The notes under the pieces are model-generated. The model was not told the DNA's origin, ran no database searches, and was given only the letters and a program-made list of their open reading frames with translations. A program made the translations under genes and the position numbers. A stretch of 64,000 nt of DNA from Solidesulfovibrio alcoholivorans DSM 5433 (GTDB lineage: Bacteria > Desulfobacterota > Desulfovibrionia > Desulfovibrionales > Desulfovibrionaceae): contig NZ_JNJA01000004.1 of the NCBI RefSeq assembly GCF_000702665.1, forward strand, positions 186,001 to 250,000, read 5' to 3'. Position 1 is the stretch's first letter; each line of letters opens with the position of its first letter. Of this stretch, positions 37,566 through 46,637 are shown one piece after another.

Positions 37566-38300
37566 ATGCGCCGACGCCTTTTCGCAACCGGCCGCCGCGG
37601 GATTCGCGGCGGCCGGTTTTTCGTGGCGCTCCTCTGCGCATGCCTGCTCACGCCGGGGCTCGCCCGGGCCGGCGGCGGCGAAATGGTGCGCGTGGCGCAG
37701 GTCTTCGACGGCGACACCTGCCGCCTGGCCGACGGGCGCACCGTGCGCCTGGCCGGCATCGACGCTCCGGAGGGAGCCCATGGCGGCGTCCCGGCCCAGT
37801 ACTTCGCCGCCGCGGCCAAGGCCGCGTTTGCGCGGCGCGTCATGGGCCGGGAACTGCGCCTTGTCCGGGCAGGGCAGGGCGGCGACCGCTTTGGCCGCGT
37901 CCTCGGCGACTTCCTCCTGCCGGACGGCGCGTCCGTGGCCGAGGCTCTCGTGGCGGATGGCGCGGCCTTCGTTTTCTGGCACCGCGACCTGCCGGCGGCC
38001 CTTTGCGACCGCCTGCTCGCCGCCGCGCGTCAGGCCATGGCCACGGGCCGGGGCTTTTGGCCGCGCCTGCTTGCGCTGTCGCCGCCTGCGCGGCCGTATG
38101 TCGGCAACGCGGCCTCGCGCCGCTTTCACGACGCCGCCTGCCCCCAGGGCCGCGCCATAAGCCCCCGTAACCGCGTCGCGTTCCCCGATCTGCGCGCCGC
38201 GTTCGCCGCGGGTTTCGCCCCGGCCAGGGAATGCACACCCTGGCCTTTCGCCGGCGGCGGGGAAGGGGCAAGCGCCCGGTCGGAAACGGATAAACCTTGA
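37566..38300 (+). CDS. Secreted thermonuclease (SNase-like) with C-terminal Cys domain
   Basis: A 244-residue exported nuclease. The N-terminal signal has a basic start, a hydrophobic core and cleavage near ARAGG (about 36-38). The Staphylococcal-nuclease fold has FDGDTCRL and TVRLAGIDAPE (catalytic Arg and Asp region) and RFGRVLGDFLLPDG, with the second catalytic Arg. The extra C-terminal segment, YVGNAASRRFHDAACP...NRVAF...ARECTPW, resembles the small metal-binding Cys motif often attached to secreted nucleases. It starts 4 bp after the HMA gene. It probably scavenges extracellular nucleic acid; substrate preference is inferred. Confidence 0.88.
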   Translation: MRRRLFATGRRGIRGGRFFVALLCACLLTPGLARAGGGEMVRVAQVFDGDTCRLADGRTVRLAGIDAPEGAHGGVPAQYFAAAAKAAFARRVMGRELRLVRAGQGGDRFGRVLGDFLLPDGASVAEALVADGAAFVFWHRDLPAALCDRLLAAARQAMATGRGFWPRLLALSPPARPYVGNAASRRFHDAACPQGRAISPRNRVAFPDLRAAFAAGFAPARECTPWPFAGGGEGASARSETDKP

Positions 38301-38422
38301 CGCGGCGACTTTTTTAGACCATCCCTAGTTGCCGCAAGAGCCCTTGCGGTCCGCCCTCTCCGGAGACCTCGCGTGTTTCCGTCGCAACGGGGGAAGGGCG
38401 TAAAACACCACCTGGAGGCAGC

Positions 38423-38788
38423 ATGTTTTTTCCGAGCCTGGCGCATGCCATGGGCGCCGCCCCCGCCGGCGGCGAGGCGGGAGGCAATCCCATCACCGCA
38501 TTTTTGCCGCTGATCCTGATGTTCGCCATCTTCTACTTTCTGCTCATCCGCCCCCAGCAGAAGAAAGCCAAGCAGCACAAGGAATATCTGTCCTCCCTCA
38601 AGCGTGGGGACTACATCCTCTCCGGCGGCGGCATCTACGGGCGGATCATGGAAGTGCACGGCGACAAGCTCACCGTGGAGATCGCCAAGGATCTGAACAT
38701 CGAGATCAACCGCAACTACGTTTCCGGCCCCGGCGACGCCGCCGCCGCCCCGGCCAAGGCCGAACCCAAGGGCAAGGCCAAGGAATAA
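38423..38788 (+). CDS. yajC: Preprotein translocase subunit YajC
   Basis: Small accessory of the SecDF-YajC complex. The 121-residue protein has one membrane helix (about 28-50), then the conserved FYFLLIRPQQKKAKQHKEYLSSLKRGDYI and SGGGIYGRI segments. An Ala/Lys-rich tail follows. GGAGG at 38413-38417 precedes the ATG. It is followed after 113 bp by secD, with a weak hairpin-T structure between. Confidence 0.94.
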   Translation: MFFPSLAHAMGAAPAGGEAGGNPITAFLPLILMFAIFYFLLIRPQQKKAKQHKEYLSSLKRGDYILSGGGIYGRIMEVHGDKLTVEIAKDLNIEINRNYVSGPGDAAAAPAKAEPKGKAKE

Positions 38789-38830
38789 GGAATTAACGCA
38801 TCGGGCGGCTTCCGGCCCGCTGCAGGGCGG

Positions 38831-38858
38831 AGGGCTGCCCCGGCAGCCCTTCGTTTTG
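38831..38858 (+). terminator. Weak terminator or attenuator between yajC and secD
   Basis: AGGGCTGC (38831-38838) pairs with GCAGCCCT (38843-38850) across CCCG and is followed by TTCGTTTT. The short, mixed U-tract suggests partial termination. Confidence 0.4.
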
Positions 38859-38901
38859 ACGTCTCCCCTGACGCGCAATCCTCCCAAGGAGAGCCTGGTC
38901 C

Positions 38902-40506
38902 ATGTCTGGAAATCTGCGCTGGCGATTGGCCGTCATCGGTCTTGTGGCCTTTTTAGGCCTGATCTACACGTTGCCCTCCCTGGGGACGGTCAAACAGAGC
39001 TTTCTCGGCAAATTCCTGCCCGACGACGTCATCAGTCTTGGCCTTGACCTCAAGGGCGGCATCCACCTGACGCTCGGCGTTGACGTGGACAAGGCCCTGG
39101 CTAACTCCCTGAGCCAGATGGGCCGTGACATCCGCGACCAGGCCAAGGAGGACGGCATCGCCGTTCTGCGCCCCCAGTCCACGGCCGATGGCAAGCACCT
39201 GGAGCTCATCCTGGCCAGCGCCGACAAGCGTCAGGCCTTCGACGACATGCTGGCCAAGCATTTCAGCGTGCTCACCGTCAATAACGTGGAGAGCGACAAG
39301 GACGGCCGTTACCTCTACAAGCTTTCGTTCACGCCGCGCTACGCCGCCGAACAGGCCAAGCTCACCGTGGATCAGGCCGTCAAGACCATCCGCAACCGCA
39401 TCGACGAATTCGGCGTGGCCGAGCCCGATATCCGCAAGCAGTCCGACAACCGCATCCAGATCCAGCTGCCCGGCCTGCACGATCCCGAACGGGCCATCAA
39501 ACTCATCGGCAAGACCGCCCACCTTGAATTCAAGGTCGTGGACGACAACGCCGACCTGGACAAGGCGCAAAAAGGCCTGCTGCCGCCCGGCGACGAGCTC
39601 TCGGTGCTGCGCCACCGCAATCCCGACGGTTCGTACCTCGAACGTCCCATTGTGCTGCGAGCCGACGCGGTCATGACCGGCGAGAACATTTCCGACGCCC
39701 GGGCCAATTTCGACAACACCAACCGGGCCTACGTGGGCCTGTCCTTCACCCCGAGCGGCGCGCGCCAGTTCGAGCGCGTCACCGGCGAGAACGTGAAAAA
39801 GCGCCTGGCCATCGTGCTCGACGGCAAGGTCTATTCCGCCCCGACCATCCAGGAGAAGATCAGCGGCGGCCGCGCCAGCATCACCGGCAACTTCTCCACC
39901 GAGGAAGCCCGCGACCTGGCCATCGTGCTGCGCGCCGGCGCCTTGCCCGCACCCGTCAACATCCTTGAGCAGCGCAGCGTCGGTCCCTCCTTGGGGCAGG
40001 AATCCATCCAAAAGGGCGTCTATTCGGCCTTGATCGGCGGCATCATCGTCATCGCCTTCATGGTCGTCTATTACGGCGTGGCCGGGGCCGTGGCCGACAT
40101 GGCGCTGCTTTTCAACCTCGTGCTCATCGTCGCGGGTCTGGCCGGCTTCGGCGCGACGCTTACCCTGCCGGGCATCGCCGGCATCATCCTCACCATCGGC
40201 ATGGCCGTCGACGCCAATGTCATCATCTTCGAGCGCATCCGAGAGGAACTGCGCCTGGGGCTTTCGGCGCGCTCTGCCGTGGACGTGGGCTACAGCCGGG
40301 CGACGCTGACCATCCTTGACGCCAACGTCACCACGGTCATCGCGGCCATGGTGCTCTACCAGTTCGGCACGGGCCCCATCCGCGGTTTCGCCGTGACGCT
40401 CATCCTCGGCATCGTGGCCTCCATGTTCACGGCCATCTTCTTCACCCGCTTCCTGTTCGATCTGTGGCTGTCCCGGCGGCCGGCGGACGCGGGCATTCGC
40501 ATCTGA
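38902..40506 (+). CDS. secD: Protein translocase subunit SecD
   Basis: RND-like membrane protein that uses the proton gradient to complete protein export. The 534-residue protein has an N-terminal helix, a large periplasmic domain (about 35-355; LGLDLKGGIHLTLGVD, IRNRIDEFGVAEPDI) and a C-terminal six-helix block with GMAVDANVIIFERIREEL and the FGTGPIRGFAVTLILGI motif. secF normally follows secD; here a strong terminator and an unrelated peptidase gene follow. The start ATG 38902 has AAGGAGA upstream. Confidence 0.96.
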   Translation: MSGNLRWRLAVIGLVAFLGLIYTLPSLGTVKQSFLGKFLPDDVISLGLDLKGGIHLTLGVDVDKALANSLSQMGRDIRDQAKEDGIAVLRPQSTADGKHLELILASADKRQAFDDMLAKHFSVLTVNNVESDKDGRYLYKLSFTPRYAAEQAKLTVDQAVKTIRNRIDEFGVAEPDIRKQSDNRIQIQLPGLHDPERAIKLIGKTAHLEFKVVDDNADLDKAQKGLLPPGDELSVLRHRNPDGSYLERPIVLRADAVMTGENISDARANFDNTNRAYVGLSFTPSGARQFERVTGENVKKRLAIVLDGKVYSAPTIQEKISGGRASITGNFSTEEARDLAIVLRAGALPAPVNILEQRSVGPSLGQESIQKGVYSALIGGIIVIAFMVVYYGVAGAVADMALLFNLVLIVAGLAGFGATLTLPGIAGIILTIGMAVDANVIIFERIREELRLGLSARSAVDVGYSRATLTILDANVTTVIAAMVLYQFGTGPIRGFAVTLILGIVASMFTAIFFTRFLFDLWLSRRPADAGIRI

Positions 40507-40510
40507 TCCG

Positions 40511-40535
40511 AAGGCCCCCGCAAGGGGGCCTTTTT
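40511..40535 (+). terminator. Rho-independent terminator after secD
   Basis: AAGGCCCCC (40511-40519) pairs with GGGGGCCTT (40524-40532) across GCAA, then T5. It lies 5 bp after the secD stop and closes the yajC-secD unit. Confidence 0.9.
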
Positions 40536-40543
40536 GCTGTCGT

Positions 40544-40572
40544 TTGACCGAACTCCCCGGCATCCGTACACT
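40544..40572 (+). promoter_or_regulatory. Sigma-70 promoter for the S9 peptidase gene
   Basis: TTGACC (40544-40549) and TACACT (40567-40572) have a 17-bp spacer. The pair starts 9 bp after the secD terminator and predicts a leader of about 25 nt before GTG 40602. Confidence 0.65.
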
Positions 40573-40601
40573 GCGCGTGCTTTTCGTTGCGAGGTGATTT
40601 C

Positions 40602-42689
40602 GTGCCAAGGCGCGTCTTTTCTCCGTTCCTGTGGGGGCTTTTCGCCGTGGCCCTGCTGGGGGTCTTCCGGCCGTGCGAAGACGCCGTTGCCGGCGCGCGC
40701 GCCTTTACCATCGACGACATGCTGCGCGTGGCCATGTTCGATGAACTGTGTATCGCGTCCGATGGCAGTCGCCTCGCCTTCACCGTCACCCGCGCCGAAG
40801 GCGGCGACCTGCGCTCGCGGATCTACGTGGGCGACGCCGCCAAGGGCGTCGCCCATGTCGTTACGCCCGAAGACGCGCAGTGCGAAAAACCGCGTTTCTC
40901 GCCCGACGGCGCACGCCTGGCCTACCTCGTCCAGGGCGACGAGGACACGGACCTCATGCTGACGCGCCCGGACGCCGGCCACGCCAAACGGCTGCTGCAC
41001 GGCCGGTTCGACATCGCGGACATGGCCTTTTCCCGGGACGGCAAGGCCCTGTTCCTGTCCATGGCCGCCCAGGCCAAGACCGCCAACTCCCGCCTCGACG
41101 GCTGCGACGCCGAGGTGGAGGTCCTCGACACCTTCGAGGGGAACACGGGTCTTTACCTGTTGCCCCTGACCGGCCATGCCGCGCCGCGCCTGGTCGTCGG
41201 CGACCGGGAAGTCGGGGGCTTTGCCGTCTCCCCGGACGGGCGGCGCGTGGCCTACGAGACCATGCCGCCGGACACGCCGCCGCGCGGCCGGCGCGGTGCG
41301 GCCGTGCCGGGCGGGGCGGTCGGCAGGGACGCCGCCCAAAGCGACATTGCCCTCGTGGACGTGGCCACGGGCAAGAGCGTGCTGCTTGCGGCAAGCGACG
41401 ACTCCGAAACCACGCCGTGTTTTTCCCCGGACGGTGCGACCGTGGCCTATGTGGCCACGCAGGCCCCTGGATTTTATTATAGCGCCGCCCGGGTCATGCT
41501 CGTGCCGGCGGCCGGCGGCGCGCCCCACGCCTTGGCGCAAACGCCCAATGCCCGGCCCGAACTGCTCGGGTTTTCCGCGTCCGGCGACGCGGTCTACGTG
41601 CGCGAGGCCTCGGGCACCGGCGCGGTAATCCTCTCCCTGCCCGTAAACGGCGGCCCGCCGCGCCCGGTGTCGGACACGCCCCATGTCGTGTCGCAGGCGA
41701 CGCTTGCCGCCTCGGGCAAGGCCCTGGCCTTCGTGCTCACGGACAGCGACCTGCCGCCCGAGGTCTACGTGAGCCCGGTGGGGCGGTTTGCTCCCCGGGC
41801 CGTGTCCGAGGTCAACAAGGCGTTTCGCGACTTCCGCCTGGCCAGGACCGAGGTGGTGCGTTGGCGCGCGCCGGACGGCGTCGAGATCGAGGGGCTCTAC
41901 ACCCATCCGGTCGAACCCGGCGAAGGTCCGCCGCCGCTGCTCGTCGAGCTGCACGGCGGCCCGGCCGTGGCTGCGGACCGGCAGTACCTCGGCGCGCTCA
42001 ACTACTATCCCCTGGCGGTCTTCGGCGAGCGCGGCTACGCGCTTTTCCAGCCCAACGTCCGGGGCTCCGACGGCTACGGCGCACAATTCCGCAAGGCGAG
42101 CCTCGGCGACTGGGGCGGCAAGGATTTCGCCGACCTGCAAAGCGGCCTGGACGCGCTCATCGCCCGCAAGCTGGCCGATCCCGAACGCCTCGGCGTCATG
42201 GGCTGGAGCTACGGCGGCTACCTGACGGCCTGGGCCATCGGCCACACCGACCGCTTCAAGGCCGCGTCCGTCGGGGCCGGCATCACCAACCTCGTGAGCC
42301 AAAGCGGCAGCATGGACCTGCCGGACTTCATTCCGCTCTATTTCGGCGGCGAGGCCTACGAGCGCTTCGACGCCCTGTTCGACCACTCGCCGCTCAAATA
42401 CGCCGCCGCCATCAAAACGCCCACGCTGTTCCAGCACGGCGTGGCCGACGAACGCGTGCCCTTCACGCAGTCGCTCGAGCTCTACACCGCGCTTTCCCGC
42501 CTCGGCGTCACTACGCGCCTGGCCGCCTATCCCCGCAGCGGCCACGACGTCACCGAGCCGGCGTTGATCCGCGACCTCATGACACGAAACCTCGACTGGT
42601 TCACCCGGTTCGTGCCTTCGGGACAGGCCGCCGCCGGCAAGCTGGCCGGCGATGCGCCGCTGCCGGCCCGGAACCCTTCCGGGTCCTGA
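40602..42689 (+). CDS. S9-family (acylaminoacyl/prolyl oligopeptidase-type) peptidase, exported
   Basis: Serine peptidase of 695 residues with an N-terminal signal (FLWGLFAVALLGVF; cleavage near AVAGA). A beta-propeller of about 380 residues follows (repeated FSPDGARLAY-type units). The C-terminal alpha/beta hydrolase has the nucleophile in GWSYGGYLTAW, the acid in HGVADERVPF and the His in YPRSGHDV; HGGP is the oxyanion segment. The start is GTG 40602 because GAGGTG lies 5 nt upstream, giving a clean signal peptide; a TTG at 40587 has no ribosome site. It probably cleaves short peptides in the periplasm. It has its own promoter. Confidence 0.9.
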   Translation: MPRRVFSPFLWGLFAVALLGVFRPCEDAVAGARAFTIDDMLRVAMFDELCIASDGSRLAFTVTRAEGGDLRSRIYVGDAAKGVAHVVTPEDAQCEKPRFSPDGARLAYLVQGDEDTDLMLTRPDAGHAKRLLHGRFDIADMAFSRDGKALFLSMAAQAKTANSRLDGCDAEVEVLDTFEGNTGLYLLPLTGHAAPRLVVGDREVGGFAVSPDGRRVAYETMPPDTPPRGRRGAAVPGGAVGRDAAQSDIALVDVATGKSVLLAASDDSETTPCFSPDGATVAYVATQAPGFYYSAARVMLVPAAGGAPHALAQTPNARPELLGFSASGDAVYVREASGTGAVILSLPVNGGPPRPVSDTPHVVSQATLAASGKALAFVLTDSDLPPEVYVSPVGRFAPRAVSEVNKAFRDFRLARTEVVRWRAPDGVEIEGLYTHPVEPGEGPPPLLVELHGGPAVAADRQYLGALNYYPLAVFGERGYALFQPNVRGSDGYGAQFRKASLGDWGGKDFADLQSGLDALIARKLADPERLGVMGWSYGGYLTAWAIGHTDRFKAASVGAGITNLVSQSGSMDLPDFIPLYFGGEAYERFDALFDHSPLKYAAAIKTPTLFQHGVADERVPFTQSLELYTALSRLGVTTRLAAYPRSGHDVTEPALIRDLMTRNLDWFTRFVPSGQAAAGKLAGDAPLPARNPSGS

Positions 42690-42692
42690 GCC

Positions 42693-43556
42693 GTGGACCG
42701 TGCCATGGGTGCGCGCCGTCTTGCCTGCCTGATCGCCGTGTGGTGGCTGGCCGTGCTTTCGGCGGCGACAGCGGCGGCGCAGGAGGGCGATTCCCGCTTT
42801 ACGACGAGCGTCACGGCGCGCTCCCTCGGCTTTGCCGGCATGCGCGAACCCTTAAGTTTCACTCCGTCCGCGGCGTTTACGGCCCAGCATCCGGGATGGA
42901 CCCGGGACTGGTCCGAGCGCCGCCTTTATGCGAGCCTGGCCTACCGCCTCGTGGACGCGGACGCCGTGGCGCTTTCCCCCGGCTTTCACGTAGGCGTCGC
43001 CGTGGGCCGTTTCGAGGCCCGCAACAGGGGGCTTGGCTATTACGAAGCCTGGGACACGCGGCCGGCGTTTCTTTGGGGGCCTTCCTGCGAATTGCTGCTG
43101 CGCCGGCAGCGAGCAGGGGGACTTTTCGCGCGCCTGCGCTACGAGCTTTTCCTGGCCGCCGCGCCGGAAGGAGCCGAGGAGGTGCGCACCGCCTCGGGTA
43201 CGGCCACGCCGCCTTCCGCCCGGGACGCGGTTTTCTCCTGGACGAGCCACGAGGCCACGGTCTCCGTGGGCTATGACCTCGGCAAGGCCTCTTTCGACGC
43301 CGGCGTCGCCCTGACCGCCTTTCGCCTGGACAAGCGCCTGAGCCATCACATCGACCCGGCCGGGGCCACGGGCAACGCCCTGGCCGCCATCCTGGCCCTG
43401 GACACCCAGACCAGCCGCTACGGCTACGAGCCGCAAAGCCTCGTTTCCCCGTATCTCTCCGCCACGTTCCGCCCCCTTGCCGGCTGCTCCCTGGGAGCCT
43501 CTTTGCGATTAAGCTCCCGGCCGGACATCGCCCTCCGCCTCGCCGTATCTTTTTAA
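42693..43556 (+). CDS. Predicted outer-membrane beta-barrel protein, unknown function
   Basis: A 287-residue protein with a signal peptide (CLIAVWWLAVLSAATAAAQ, cleavage near AQE). Many amphipathic beta-strand-like stretches end in a terminal Phe (LRLAVSF), the sorting signature of outer-membrane barrels. Aromatic-girdle-type patterns occur (LYASLAYRLVD, ATVSVGYDLG, VSPYLSATFRPL). No named family recognised. GTG 42693 follows the peptidase stop by 3 bp, so the two are co-translated; ATG 42705 is an alternative. A role in substrate uptake or peptide release would be guesswork. Confidence 0.75.
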   Translation: MDRAMGARRLACLIAVWWLAVLSAATAAAQEGDSRFTTSVTARSLGFAGMREPLSFTPSAAFTAQHPGWTRDWSERRLYASLAYRLVDADAVALSPGFHVGVAVGRFEARNRGLGYYEAWDTRPAFLWGPSCELLLRRQRAGGLFARLRYELFLAAAPEGAEEVRTASGTATPPSARDAVFSWTSHEATVSVGYDLGKASFDAGVALTAFRLDKRLSHHIDPAGATGNALAAILALDTQTSRYGYEPQSLVSPYLSATFRPLAGCSLGASLRLSSRPDIALRLAVSF

Positions 43557-43702
43557 GAAATTTTTTGATTGTTGTTCTGCGTACATTGTTTCTTGCGGAA
43601 TTTCCTCTTTAAGTGTTACGATGTCCTCGTTGTTGTGAATTTCTGTGCCGCAAAAATACATTCTGCTGCCGATTCCTGTCGGCGACATCGCAAGGAGGCT
43701 TC

Positions 43703-44485
43703 ATGACCCGCGCCATTTCCACCCTTTCCCTCGCCCTGACCGCGGTCCTGTGGGCCGGCCCGGCCCTGGCCCATTTCGGCATGGTCATTCCGTCCCAGGA
43801 CGTGGTGACGGACAAGAACAAAGCCAAAATCGCCATCACTGTTTCCTTCTCCCATCCCATGGAAGGCAATGGCATGGACATGGCCAAGGCAAAGAGCTTC
43901 GGCGTCGTGGACGGCGGCAAGAAGACCGACCTGACCGCGACGCTCAAACCGGCCAAAGTCATGGACCATGCGGCCTGGACCGCGGAATACGAGTTCAAGC
44001 GGCCCGGCGTATCCACGTTTTTCGTGGTGCCCGAACCCTATTTCGAACCGGCCGAGGACAAGTACATCGAGCACCTGACCAAGGTCGTGGTGCCGTCCTT
44101 CGGCGAGGAGGAGGGGTGGAGCGAACCGGTCGGGCTTGCCGCCGAGATCGTTCCTCTGACCCGGCCCTTCGGCAACTACGTCGGCAACGTCTTCACGGGC
44201 AAGGTGCTCGTAGACGGCAAGCCCGCCGCGGGCGTCCCGGTCGAAGTGGAATTCTACAACAAGGACAAGGCCTACGAGGCCCCAAACGAGTACATGACCA
44301 CGCAGGTCGTCACCACCGACGCCAATGGCGTGTTCAACTACGCCGTGCCGTTTGGCGGCTGGTGGGGCTTCGCGGCGTTGACCGACGCCCCGGAGACCAT
44401 CGAGAAGGACGGCGCGGCCAAGAAGATCGAGCGCGGCGCCGTGCTCTGGGCCAAGTTTGTTGAACCCAAACGCAAGAAGAAGTAA
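43703..44485 (+). CDS. nikK: DUF4198 periplasmic protein of Ni/Co uptake (NikK-type)
   Basis: Exported 260-residue protein (signal peptide cleaved near ALA-H, about 20). The mature protein begins HFGMVIPS and has the DUF4198 patterns VSFSHPMEGNGMD, PGVSTFFVVPEPYFEPAEDKYI and YTTQV-like YMTTQVVTTDANGVFNYAVPFGGWWGFAAL. DUF4198 proteins accompany Ni/Co ECF transporters and are thought to help bind metal outside the membrane. AAGGAGG at 43693-43699 sets ATG 43703. It is first gene of nikKMLQO. The 146-bp upstream region is AT-rich, with GTGTTAC at 43613-43619, a possible NikR half-site. Confidence 0.85.
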   Translation: MTRAISTLSLALTAVLWAGPALAHFGMVIPSQDVVTDKNKAKIAITVSFSHPMEGNGMDMAKAKSFGVVDGGKKTDLTATLKPAKVMDHAAWTAEYEFKRPGVSTFFVVPEPYFEPAEDKYIEHLTKVVVPSFGEEEGWSEPVGLAAEIVPLTRPFGNYVGNVFTGKVLVDGKPAAGVPVEVEFYNKDKAYEAPNEYMTTQVVTTDANGVFNYAVPFGGWWGFAALTDAPETIEKDGAAKKIERGAVLWAKFVEPKRKKK

Positions 44486-44545
44486 GGCATTTCGGTTGCG
44501 GCGGGGACGTCGCCGTCCCCGCCGGGTCCTTGCCAGAGGCGAACG

Positions 44546-45157
44546 ATGCATATCTCAGAAGGCGTATTGTCGGGGCCGGTACTGGCCGGAGGCTGGGCGC
44601 TGGCGGCCGGGGGCGTGGCGCTTGGGCTTAAGCGCGTGGATTACGACCGGCTCATGACCGTGGCCATCCTGTCGGCCGCATTTTTCGTGGCCTCGCTCGT
44701 CCATGTGCCCATCGGGCCGGTGAGCGTCCACCTCATCCTCAACGGCCTGCTCGGCGCGGTCCTCGGGCTCGCGGCCTTTCCGGCCATCTGCGTCGCCTTG
44801 CTGCTTCAGGCGTTGCTCTTCCAGTTCGGCGGACTCGTCGTCCTTGGCGTCAACACCGTGGACATGGCGTTGCCGGCCGTTGCCTGTGCGCTCGTTTTCG
44901 GGCCGATGTTGCGTGCCGGGGGCAAGGCGCGGCTTGTCGGCGCGTTTTGCTGCGGCTTTCTGGCCGTGCTCGGCGCGGGTTTGCTCACGGCCCTGGCCCT
45001 GGCCCTGTCGGGCGAAGCGTTTTTGACGACGGCCAAGCTCATTTTGCTCGCGCATGTTCCCATCATGTGCGCCGAGGGCGTGCTGACCGCCATGGTGGTG
45101 GGGTTTCTGGCCAAGGTACGCCCGGAGATGCTCACTTCTTCGGGGCTGGCCGGGTAG
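44546..45157 (+). CDS. nikM: Ni/Co ECF transporter substrate-binding membrane protein NikM/CbiM
   Basis: S-component of a metal ECF transporter, 203 residues with six or seven membrane helices. The N-terminus MHISEGVL is the key signature: the free amine and His2 coordinate Ni2+ or Co2+, so the ATG is certain. PIGPVSVHLILNGLLGAVLG and the following QALLFQFGGL match NikM/CbiM. A metal of nickel is favoured by the separate NikL protein next to it, but cobalt cannot be excluded by eye. Confidence 0.93.
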   Translation: MHISEGVLSGPVLAGGWALAAGGVALGLKRVDYDRLMTVAILSAAFFVASLVHVPIGPVSVHLILNGLLGAVLGLAAFPAICVALLLQALLFQFGGLVVLGVNTVDMALPAVACALVFGPMLRAGGKARLVGAFCCGFLAVLGAGLLTALALALSGEAFLTTAKLILLAHVPIMCAEGVLTAMVVGFLAKVRPEMLTSSGLAG

Positions 45158-45177
45158 GGTTCCCCCGGGAGGCTCTT

Positions 45178-45870
45178 ATGTGGAGAAATTTCGTGCATGC
45201 GTGTTGCGTCGCGGCGGGGCTATTGTGCCTCACGGTGGCGCATGGGGCGTATGCCCATCGCGTCAATGTCTTCGCCTATGTCGAAGGCGATACGGTGCAT
45301 GTGGAATGCAGCTACAGCCGTTCTGACCGCGTGCGCTTCGGCGAGATCGATGTGACGAACGCTGCCAACGGCCAGAGCTACCTGACCGGGAAGACGGACG
45401 AGCAGGGCAACTTCTCCTTCGTCGTTCCCGAGGCCGCGCGTAATGCCAAGGCCGATCTGCGTATTCTGCTCAAGGCCGGCGAAGGCCACCAGAACGACTG
45501 GACCGTAAAATACGACGAATACGCGGCCGCCGCGACGTCGCCTCCGGCACAGCCCGAGGCCGCTGCGGCTGTGCCCGTGGCTGCGCCGCCGCTGTCTCAG
45601 GCACCCGCAGCCGCATCGGCGGGAAAAGCCACGCCTGCCGCCAGCCCGCCAACGGCTGTCGCGCCTGCGGACACGGCCGCCATGCGCGCCATGCTGGAGA
45701 TGACCGTGGAGGCGGCGGTGGAAAAAAAGATCGCCCCCATTCGCAAGATGCTCCTGGACGAGAAGGAAAGGGGGCCTGGGCTTGCCGAGATCGTCGGCGG
45801 CATCGGCTGGCTCGTGGGCATCGCCGGCCTGATTGCCTACGTGAAGAGCCGCCACGGCAAGAACGCATGA
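45178..45870 (+). CDS. nikL: Ni/Co ECF transporter accessory protein NikL-type
   Basis: A 230-residue protein: signal peptide (about 1-22, GAYA-H), a small beta-rich extracytoplasmic domain beginning HRVNVFAYVEGDTVHVECSY, a Pro/Ala-rich linker (about 115-165), and one C-terminal membrane helix (IVGGIGWLVGIAGLIAYV). This is the NikL/CbiL-like accessory layout. The mature start HRVNVFA with an exposed His may help deliver metal. GGGAGG at 45166-45171 sets ATG 45178. Its stop overlaps nikQ (ATGA). Confidence 0.85.
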   Translation: MWRNFVHACCVAAGLLCLTVAHGAYAHRVNVFAYVEGDTVHVECSYSRSDRVRFGEIDVTNAANGQSYLTGKTDEQGNFSFVVPEAARNAKADLRILLKAGEGHQNDWTVKYDEYAAAATSPPAQPEAAAAVPVAAPPLSQAPAAASAGKATPAASPPTAVAPADTAAMRAMLEMTVEAAVEKKIAPIRKMLLDEKERGPGLAEIVGGIGWLVGIAGLIAYVKSRHGKNA

Positions 45871-46637
45871 TCGACGAACCACTTTCCCGGGGGCCGAGCC
45901 CCGTGCACCGGCGCGATCCCCGTTTCCGGCTCGTCGCCTGCCTGACGCTCTCCCTTGTCGCCGCACTGGCCGCACATCCCGGCACGCCGCTCGTCATCCT
46001 GGCCGCCGGCTTGGTGATGACCGGCCTTGCCCGGCTGCCTCTGGGCCTGGTCGCGCGCCGGTTCGCGGCGGTCAACGCCTTTGTGGCGTTTCTTTGGCTC
46101 GTGCTGCCGGTTACGACCCCCGGGGTTGCCGCCACAGCCGCGTTTCACGGCATCGCCGCGACCAGGGAGGGCGTCGCCCTGGCCACGCTCATCACGCTCA
46201 AGGCCAACGCGGTTTTCTTCTGCGTCCTGTCGCTTCTGGCCACGATTCCGGCCCCGGCTTTGGGCGGGGCGCTGCGGGCCGTGGGCGTGCCGGACAAGTT
46301 CGCATTTCTCTTTCTTTTCACGTATCGCTATTTGCACGTCATCAATGAGGAATATGACCGGCTGGCGACGGCGGCGCGCCTTCGGGGCTTCGCGTCGGCC
46401 ACGACGCTTCACGCCTACCGCACGTATGCCGCGCTGGTGGCCATGGTGCTGGTGCGCGCCTACGACCGCTCGCGCCGGGTCTACCAGGCCATGCTGCTGC
46501 GGGGGTTTTCCGGCCGGTTCGCAAGCCTGGACGGGTATCGCGCCGGACGCGGCGACCTTGCCTTCCTGCTTGCCGCCCTGGCCCTGGCCGTGGCCGGCGG
46601 CGCGCTGGAACTGACTTTTCGGAGGGGACATGTCTGA
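45867..46637 (+). CDS. nikQ: ECF transporter transmembrane (T) component NikQ/CbiQ
   Basis: Energy-coupling membrane subunit, 256 residues with five or six helices. The CbiQ family's cytoplasmic coupling helices include ARG-type motifs: FTYRYLHVINEEYDRLATAARLRGF and YDRSRRVYQAMLLRGFSG, whose Arg-Gly pairs contact the ATPase. It overlaps nikL by 4 bp at its start and nikO by 8 bp at its end. Confidence 0.92.
   Translation: MIDEPLSRGPSPVHRRDPRFRLVACLTLSLVAALAAHPGTPLVILAAGLVMTGLARLPLGLVARRFAAVNAFVAFLWLVLPVTTPGVAATAAFHGIAATREGVALATLITLKANAVFFCVLSLLATIPAPALGGALRAVGVPDKFAFLFLFTYRYLHVINEEYDRLATAARLRGFASATTLHAYRTYAALVAMVLVRAYDRSRRVYQAMLLRGFSGRFASLDGYRAGRGDLAFLLAALALAVAGGALELTFRRGHV

Noticed and set aside
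43557..43702. Cobalamin riboswitch before the Ni/Co transporter operon
   Set aside because: No B12-box sequence or multi-stem layout, and the region is too short.
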